A stretch of DNA of 48,666 nucleotides from Halanaerobiales bacterium (GTDB taxonomy: Bacteria > Bacillota_F > Halanaerobiia > DY22613): positions 1 through 48,666 of the forward strand of contig JAGMES010000019.1 in assembly GCA_023128035.1 (NCBI GenBank), in the 5' to 3' direction. Position numbers and translations under genes: made by a program. Under the pieces are notes generated by a model. It saw only the letters and a list, made by a program, of their open reading frames with translations, was not told the origin of the DNA and did not search any database. This document shows positions 43,933 to 48,666 of the stretch, piece by piece (the stretch's first letter is position 1; every line of letters starts with the position of its first letter).

Positions 43933-45042
43933 TTACTTATCAACTATTTTTTTCTGAATAAATACAATGATTAATGTAAAAACAGCCAGGAAAATCGCAG
44001 CTGCACTGGCTAAACCAACTTTTGGAGTTGCAGAACTTGGGAAAATATTGACATAAACATAATATGCTAATGTTATCACAGAATTTAAAGGAACCTGATC
44101 TCCAATGATTGCGACCTGATCAAACATCTGCAATGTTCCAATTAAACCCATCGTAACGATTAAAAAAGTTATATTCCTTAATTGTGGTACAGTGATATAC
44201 CAAAAAGTATGCCATTTAGTGGCTCCATCCACCTCAGCAGCTTCATATAATTCTTTTGGAATATCCTGTAATCCTGCTAAATATAATAACATAAAAGTTG
44301 GTGCAGTAGTCCAGATATTTAACATCATAATTGAAGCAAGTGGACGTGAAAATGAGAAGGGACCAGCCCATGTAGCAACATTTTGTCTGGTATTCATCCA
44401 GATAGTATTAACAGCTTTTACTTCCTCTAAAGGATGAATAATTCCAATCTTAGTAAGTAAAAAAGAGATCAAACCTCCAGCAAATAAAGATAGAACTAAA
44501 TAACATGGTTCAAAAATTGAAACAGGTCGTTTTTTTAATTTTTCATATAACACAAAGAATGTTTGTAATCCAATAGCTATTAAGAAAAATGTCAATAAAC
44601 AGGGTAAATACTCTTTTGTTACAGTCAATAAATAGTTTATAAGACCCTTTTTTTGAAAAAACCACATAAAAATCAGAGTGATCACAACAGATGAGGTAAC
44701 ACTTGGCATATAATATGCCGCACGAAAAAACTTGATTCCCTTAATTTTTTGATTCAAAGCTACCGCTAAAATCAAAGCAAAAAATGTTTGAACTGTAGTT
44801 ACAATAATCGCAAAAGTAAGCGAATTTTTTAAAGCTCTTCCAAACCGTAGCTCTTGAAATAGTTCGATATAATTTTTTAATCCAACCCAGGTGGGACTTG
44901 AAAAAAGATTATACTCAGTAAAACTAAAATAAAGAACCCGAATAAATGCATAACCAAAAAAGACGATCAACACAAATAAAAATGGTGAAAGTAATACATA
45001 AGGAGCAAATTTTTCACTCCATTTCAAACCTCTTCTTTTCAC
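43933..45042 (-). CDS. CUT1 ABC permease (MalF type) with extra membrane segments
   Basis: 369 residues from GTG 45042 (GGGGGG 7 bases upstream; a TTG five codons earlier overlaps it). Coupling loop ELYEAAEVDGATKWHTFWYI. Longer than usual: after the third helix there is an extra stretch (about 135-200) with two more hydrophobic helices (LPCLLTFFLIAIGLQTFFVL and YLVLSLFAGGLISFLL). Partner of the interrupted permease downstream, 15 bases away. Confidence 0.88.
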   Translation of the reverse strand: MKRRGLKWSEKFAPYVLLSPFLFVLIVFFGYAFIRVLYFSFTEYNLFSSPTWVGLKNYIELFQELRFGRALKNSLTFAIIVTTVQTFFALILAVALNQKIKGIKFFRAAYYMPSVTSSVVITLIFMWFFQKKGLINYLLTVTKEYLPCLLTFFLIAIGLQTFFVLYEKLKKRPVSIFEPCYLVLSLFAGGLISFLLTKIGIIHPLEEVKAVNTIWMNTRQNVATWAGPFSFSRPLASIMMLNIWTTAPTFMLLYLAGLQDIPKELYEAAEVDGATKWHTFWYITVPQLRNITFLIVTMGLIGTLQMFDQVAIIGDQVPLNSVITLAYYVYVNIFPSSATPKVGLASAAAIFLAVFTLIIVFIQKKIVDK

Positions 45043-45081
45043 TAGATTACCCCCCAAATTTCCTTATATAGAAAATACAAA

Positions 45082-45112
45082 CTGACATCTGGTATAGTTC
45101 ACCAAATGTCAG
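45082..45112 (-). terminator. Intercistronic hairpin after the binding-protein gene
   Basis: CTGACATCTGGT pairs with ACCAAATGTCAG (one mismatch), 7-base loop. It likely reduces permease relative to binding-protein expression, as at 26899. Confidence 0.55.
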
Positions 45113-45123
45113 TCATTTTTATT

Positions 45124-46371
45124 TTATTTGTTCAACAAAATATTAATTCTATCCTGAGCCTCTTTAATTGCCTCTTCAACAGTATATTCACCACTTAACA
45201 CAGAACGAAGACTTTCATTAATCGGATCCATCCACTCTCCACCATACAATCCAAAATTATATGGCAGAACATTACCATCAGATGTCCCCTTAAATACTAC
45301 GTAATTTGCCTGTGCTTCAGTAGTATCTTGTTTAAAATAAGGGTTATCAACTAAATTTTTACGGCTTGGAAGTGCAAGACCTCTTTCTAATACCCATTGT
45401 TGAGCTTCAGGACTTGTTAGAAGTTCCAAGACTTTGAAAGCAGCCTCTTTATTTTTGCTGTCTTTATTTATTGACCATGATACTGTAAAGATGAAGTTTC
45501 CACGCTTATTTGTATCAGGATTTTTTGGCAATAATGTAGCTCCATAGTTTAAGTTTGGTGCCTGATCTCTTAAGAATCCGAATATCCAGGCGCCTTCAAG
45601 ACAAGTAGCAACACTTTCGGTTGCAAAAGCACCACCGCCCCAGCCTTGACCAAGATCAGCAGGCATTACACCAATACCTTCTTCTTGAAGATGGACATAC
45701 CAATTAAATGCATCCATAAAACCTTTATGAGAAAGATCAGTTTTACCATCAACTATTGGTACGAAATCACCTGCATAAGCAAAAGCACCCATTCTTGCAA
45801 ACTCAGGTTGTAAAGCAATACCATAAATTTCTTCATCCAATTCAGCAATTTGAGCTAACTTTTCTTCTAATGTATTCCAGGTATCATTTTCATTAGGATA
45901 TTCTACTTCTGCAAGGTCAAATAAGTCTTTATTATAAACTAATGCTAAGGTATTGAAATCTTTTGGAATACCATAGATTTTGCCATCAACTGTGAAAGCA
46001 TTTAAAAGGGATTCAACGATGTCTTCTTTATGTAGGATGTTTGATTTAGCAAGATATTCGTTTAACGGTTCGATAACTCCAGCACGGATTATTGCTTCAG
46101 CCCAGAAAGTGTCCATATAGAAAAGATCTGGCCCGGTTCCTGCACTCAAAGCATTGACAATATAACGTTGATAATCATCAGCAATTGGCTCATAAATTAC
46201 CTTGATTCCCTCATCAGCTACTTTTGGAGTAACAAACTTAGCAATCAATTCTTCCACAACCGCGAGATCACTACCGCCATGACCAGCAATTCTTACCTCT
46301 ACTGCATAAACACCAAAACTCATAACAGTAACCAACAAAACGCTCAACAACAATACCAGATTTTTCTTCAT
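45124..46371 (-). CDS. CUT1 ABC substrate-binding protein (maltose/alpha-glucoside type)
   Basis: 415 residues, signal peptide 1-24 (VTVMSFGVYAVE). ALSAGTGPDLFYMDTFWAE, YGIPKDFNTLALVYN and SWSINKDSKNKEAAFKVLELL are typical of solute-binding family 1. With the GH65 phosphorylase the ligand is probably an alpha-linked gluco-disaccharide. AGGAGG lies before ATG 46371. Repeat copy E lies between it and the LacI-type operator. Confidence 0.92.
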   Translation of the reverse strand: MKKNLVLLLSVLLVTVMSFGVYAVEVRIAGHGGSDLAVVEELIAKFVTPKVADEGIKVIYEPIADDYQRYIVNALSAGTGPDLFYMDTFWAEAIIRAGVIEPLNEYLAKSNILHKEDIVESLLNAFTVDGKIYGIPKDFNTLALVYNKDLFDLAEVEYPNENDTWNTLEEKLAQIAELDEEIYGIALQPEFARMGAFAYAGDFVPIVDGKTDLSHKGFMDAFNWYVHLQEEGIGVMPADLGQGWGGGAFATESVATCLEGAWIFGFLRDQAPNLNYGATLLPKNPDTNKRGNFIFTVSWSINKDSKNKEAAFKVLELLTSPEAQQWVLERGLALPSRKNLVDNPYFKQDTTEAQANYVVFKGTSDGNVLPYNFGLYGGEWMDPINESLRSVLSGEYTVEEAIKEAQDRINILLNK

Positions 46372-46385
46372 ACATGTTCCTCCTT

Positions 46386-46577
46386 TAAAGTTGATGTAAT
46401 AACTACGTTATTACATCTTAAGTTTAACAATTTTCGGAAGAAGATTGCTAATCTTTTTAATCAGTTAAACCTTCTATTGAAAAGATTGTCCCTACCGAAA
46501 GGATTATCCTGATTTGAAAATTTACCCCCACTTATAAAAGATGGGGGGGCTCATGCCTTCCGAAAATGTTGTTAAAT
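46386..46577 (+). repeat. Structured intergenic repeat, copy E (longest)
   Basis: Hairpin GATGTAATAAC-TAC-GTTATTACATC (46393-46417), TTTAACAATTTTCGGAAG left arm, internal CTACCGAAAGG, CCCCCACTTATAAAAGATGG segment and right arm CCTTCCGAAAATGTTG ending TTAAA (46577). An extra 30-40 bases with its own inverted repeat (AATCTTTT/AAAAGATT) enlarge the middle. It would be part of the importer's mRNA leader. Confidence 0.8.
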
Positions 46578-46598
46578 TTTAGATAAAATGATGAAAAA

Positions 46599-46622
46599 CA
46601 TATCCGAAACGTTTCGGATATG
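46599..46622. promoter_or_regulatory. LacI-family operator upstream of the importer operon
   Basis: A perfect 24-base palindrome, CATATCCGAAAC then GTTTCGGATATG, with the central CG typical of LacI-type sites. It lies 228 bp before the binding-protein start. The same core occurs upstream of the lacI-like gene itself. The rest of 46372-46741 is repeat copy E and AT-rich DNA. Confidence 0.85.
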
Positions 46623-46741
46623 TTTCAAATTTTTTTTAATCAATGTTAATTCAAATTAATCGAGGATTTATGATTTTTTTGAAAATACTTAATAGTCTGA
46701 TAATTTTATGTATATTTTTGTAGTAATTATATTTTTTCGAA

Positions 46742-47794
46742 TTACAGGAGAAAGTCTTTGATGTTGGGATTTTTTGTTTGTTTTCGGGCTGGCCCGGTTG
46801 ATTTACGTAAAATTAGTTCAGTCTTAAGATACACAGGATCAACTTCATCCAACTTCTCTTCCACCATAGCAATAATTTTCTTCGCAGCTTCAACACCCAT
46901 CTGATACTTATCCTGTTTAATAGTAGATAGTGGCGGATTTAAATGAGATGCATATTCCATATCATCAAATCCAATAATCGAAATATCTTCAGGAACCTTA
47001 TATCCTAAACCATGTAATTCTTCCATAGCTCCTGCTGCCATCAGATCACTTGAAGCAAAAAATGCAGTGGTCTCTGGATGGTTTGTAATCAACTCACCTG
47101 CACCTTTTTTTCCTGAATCTTTTGAAAAATCTCCATGGAAAATATACTCTTCTTTAATAGGTAAATCATGTTTTTGGAGAGTTTTTTTATAACCTGCTAA
47201 TCTCTCAATACTGACCCATGCTTCTTTGTGTCCATTTATAAAACCAATGTTTTTATGACCTAATTTGATTAAATGTTCTACCGCCTGAGAAGCACCTAAT
47301 CGATTATCTGATGCAACAAAAGTTGCTTTCTCCCCTTTTAAAGGGTTATCAATCAAAACTGTTGGAAAATTTATTTCTTGTAGTTTAGTCAGAATTGGAT
47401 CATTTCTCCTAATTCCCATAATAACTGCTCCTCCAACACCTCTAGGAAAACACATCTGTTCAAGAGAAGAATTTTCCTCTATCAATGATTGGGCTCCAAA
47501 AAGCAATGTATCAAATTTTTTCTGAGTTGCATAATCTAAAAAACCACTAATTATCTGCAAAACAAATGGATGTGAAAAAGTTTCTCTTTCCAATACAAAC
47601 ATCCCAATAGTGCTTAACTTTTTTGTAACAAGATTTTGAGCGATTTTGTTTGGTTGATAGTTTAATTCCTTTGCAGTCTCAATAATTTTCACTCTTGTCT
47701 TTTCACTTACATCATCATATCCATTCAATGCGCGAGATACTGTTGTAATCGAAAATCCTGCTTTTTTTGCTACATCACGAATAGTTACTGTCAT
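46742..47794 (-). CDS. LacI-family transcriptional regulator
   Basis: 350 residues from ATG 47794 (GAGGTAG 5 bases upstream; an earlier in-frame start has none). HTH: VTIRDVAKKAGFSITTVSRA (2-21), hinge NYQPNKIAQNL, then the periplasmic-binding-like sensor (IGMFVLERETF...IGFDDMEYASHLNPPLSTI). It lies directly upstream of the importer/GH65 genes and is flanked by two related palindromes, so it most likely represses them and itself in response to an alpha-glucoside. Confidence 0.92.
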   Translation of the reverse strand: MTVTIRDVAKKAGFSITTVSRALNGYDDVSEKTRVKIIETAKELNYQPNKIAQNLVTKKLSTIGMFVLERETFSHPFVLQIISGFLDYATQKKFDTLLFGAQSLIEENSSLEQMCFPRGVGGAVIMGIRRNDPILTKLQEINFPTVLIDNPLKGEKATFVASDNRLGASQAVEHLIKLGHKNIGFINGHKEAWVSIERLAGYKKTLQKHDLPIKEEYIFHGDFSKDSGKKGAGELITNHPETTAFFASSDLMAAGAMEELHGLGYKVPEDISIIGFDDMEYASHLNPPLSTIKQDKYQMGVEAAKKIIAMVEEKLDEVDPVYLKTELILRKSTGPARKQTKNPNIKDFLL

Positions 47795-47822
47795 GGTATC
47801 TACCTCATTTAAATTTATCTTA

Positions 47823-47838
47823 TCCAAAACGTTTTGGA
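47823..47838. promoter_or_regulatory. LacI-family operator upstream of the regulator gene
   Basis: TCCAAAACGTTTTGGA, a perfect 16-base palindrome, 29 bp before the regulator's ATG. Core NCCRAAACGTTTYGGN shared with 46599-46622; suggests autoregulation. The DNA from 47839 to 48047 shows no convincing gene. Confidence 0.8.
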
Positions 47839-48047
47839 ATTTTGGATATTACTATTTATAATTCTTCGTAAACTGAAAAATTCCTTCTTAGAAATTAAAT
47901 TTATTTGGATATAACGTCGAAATATTTTTTTGCATGAGTTCAGCTATTATCTGATGCATCATAACTGTAGACCCATCCCAATTTATTCGACTATTCTCTC
48001 AAATTTTGTATCTCTATCCATTCACTTGGAAAAATTAAAAGGTTTAT

Positions 48048-48212
48048 TAAAGTCGAAGTAATAACTACGTTATTACTTCTTAAGTTTAACGAGTTCAGAA
48101 GGAAATTGCACCTAAAAAAAGGTGCACTCCCACTGAAGTTTTGAGAGTACTCTAGGAGTTATACCCCCCACCTATAGAGGAGGGGGACTTCCCCTTCTGA
48201 AATGTCGTTAAA
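48048..48212 (+). repeat. Structured intergenic repeat, copy F (complete)
   Basis: TTAAAGTC preamble; hairpin GAAGTAATAAC-TAC-GTTATTACTTC (48055-48079); left arm TTTAACGAGTTCAGAAGG; a perfect side hairpin TTGCACC/GGTGCA; CCCACTGAAGTTTTGAG; CCCCCCACCTATAGAGGAGG; right arm CCTTCTGAAATGTCGTTAAA ending at 48212. Same subtype as copy C. Confidence 0.8.
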
Positions 48213-48249
48213 ATATTTTTCTCTTTTTCAGTCAAATTAATTATCTTTT

Positions 48250-48444
48250 TCAAATTGCCATCATCTTTTTTTCCTTCATATGTGTATAAAATAATTCGAT
48301 ACACTCTGTGTCATTTAATATACTCAACTGATATATTTCAAATGAAGCAACTAATTCTCTTGAACTTGCCAGTACTTTAAACAATAATTTTGTTAAATCG
48401 AATATGTTTTCATCATCAATATTATTTTCTATATTATCAAGCAC
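48250..48444 (-). CDS. Small uncharacterised ORF, probably part of a decayed gene
   Basis: 64 codons from GTG 48444 with no ribosome site; a TGA lies immediately before in frame, and that frame continues a TIR-like stretch upstream (48445-48571). Sequence begins VLDNIENNIDDENIFDLTK and has no recognised motif. Likely the 3' part of a broken gene rather than an independent one. Confidence 0.3.
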   Translation of the reverse strand: MLDNIENNIDDENIFDLTKLLFKVLASSRELVASFEIYQLSILNDTECIELFYTHMKEKKMMAI

Positions 48445-48571
48445 TCAATAATCGGAAGCCATAATATCTGCACTTTTAATAATAAAATGATGTCTGCTGT
48501 ATTTAAACGTTCACTAATCTCTCTTCCCACTCTTCACCAACTATTATCTTGCAATCAATCCACATACTTAT
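48445..48571 (-). pseudogene. TIR-domain remnant (two frameshifts and a stop)
   Basis: Joined across frames on the minus strand the DNA reads MWIDCKIIVGEEWEE, EISERLNTADIILLL and SADIMASDY followed by TGA where Cys is expected. This is the core of a bacterial TIR domain (W-x-D, GEEW, ADIILLLxSxDxxxSDYC). TIR proteins often act in phage defence; this one is dead in the stretch visible. Confidence 0.6.
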
Positions 48572-48604
48572 TTTGTTTTTTCAATAAGACAGATGTGTTT
48601 CGAG

Positions 48605-48646
48605 TTTTTCTTAATATTTTCATTTTTATGAAAATATTAAGAAAAA
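48605..48646. repeat. Long AT-rich perfect palindrome
   Basis: A 19-bp stem (48605-48623 with 48628-48646; core CTTAATATTTTCAT) with a 4-base loop. No U-run follows on either strand, so it is not a typical terminator. It may mark the end of the decayed TIR gene's region or a small element. Confidence 0.5.
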
Positions 48647-48666
48647 AATACATCAAAGGTTTCCAA

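Noticed and set aside
47880..48047. Short minus-strand frames (for example one starting MMHQIIAELMQKN)
   Set aside because: About 24 codons, no ribosome site or recognisable family; could be decayed DNA but not supportable.
48250..48444. ArsR-family regulator remnant
   Set aside because: A short IFDLTKLLFKVLASSRE stretch looked ArsR-like, but the upstream frame is a TIR core and no HTH follows.
1..48666. CRISPR array, tRNA or rRNA genes
   Set aside because: No regular direct repeats with spacers and no cloverleaf or rRNA-like sequence seen; the repeated units found are dispersed and inverted.

Overview
The window reads as chromosome of a low-GC, fermentative, diderm (outer-membrane-bearing) Firmicute, most like Halanaerobiales. 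The evidence is AT-rich DNA, strong GGAGG-type ribosome sites, an NAD(H)-linked [FeFe]-hydrogenase, several CUT1 sugar importers without their own ATPases, ROK/LacI regulators, and a secreted protein that ends in an outer-membrane beta-barrel with a C-terminal Phe. The lineage call is inference. LAYOUT: 1-54, right end of a TnpB-type IS. 51-6260 (minus): oligoendopeptidase F, then a 5-oxoprolinase operon (DMT exporter-like gene, pxpB, pxpA, pxpC, isochorismatase-like hydrolase). 6618-9437 (plus): a DUF378 membrane protein, then a ModA/ModB-like importer with no ATPase but with a DUF364 protein. 9494-10555: a membrane-anchored EEP hydrolase. 10694-28175 (minus, about 17.5 kb, one orientation): a catabolic cluster read from a near-consensus promoter at 28241-28269. 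It holds a CUT1 importer, a PHP protein, two EEP phosphodiesterases, alkaline phosphatase, an AP-superfamily phosphodiesterase, three paralogous beta-propeller proteins (secreted, fused to an outer-membrane barrel, and lipid-anchored), three Gfo/Idh/MocA dehydrogenases and a ROK regulator. I infer uptake of a phosphorylated polyol or sugar that is dephosphorylated outside the cytoplasm, imported and oxidised. 28570-36523 (minus): hydCBA hydrogenase operon and, upstream, an 879-residue regulator that joins ferredoxin, H-cluster-like, Fe-S, PAS, sigma54-AAA+ and TyrR/Fis-like HTH modules. A textbook sigma54 promoter lies before hydC, and two matching TAATGC-N6-GCATTA-type palindromes lie between regulator and operon. 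A TnpB element with its own small ribbon-helix-helix gene has inserted between hydB and hydA. 36973-39947: a frameshifted secreted RCC1-repeat protein, a DMT transporter and a PucR-type regulator. 40213-47794 (minus): LacI regulator, CUT1 importer and a GH65 phosphorylase for alpha-glucosides; the MalG-like permease has an in-frame TAG. 48250-48666: decayed DNA with a TIR-domain remnant. THREADED THROUGH ALL OF THIS are six copies of a roughly 110-190 bp structured intergenic repeat (2089, 6361, 20799, 40037, 46386, 48048) whose arms change in step, keeping base pairing. The best candidates for an undescribed system are the H-cluster/sigma54 hydrogenase switch, the propeller-barrel phosphoester cluster, and the structured repeat family.
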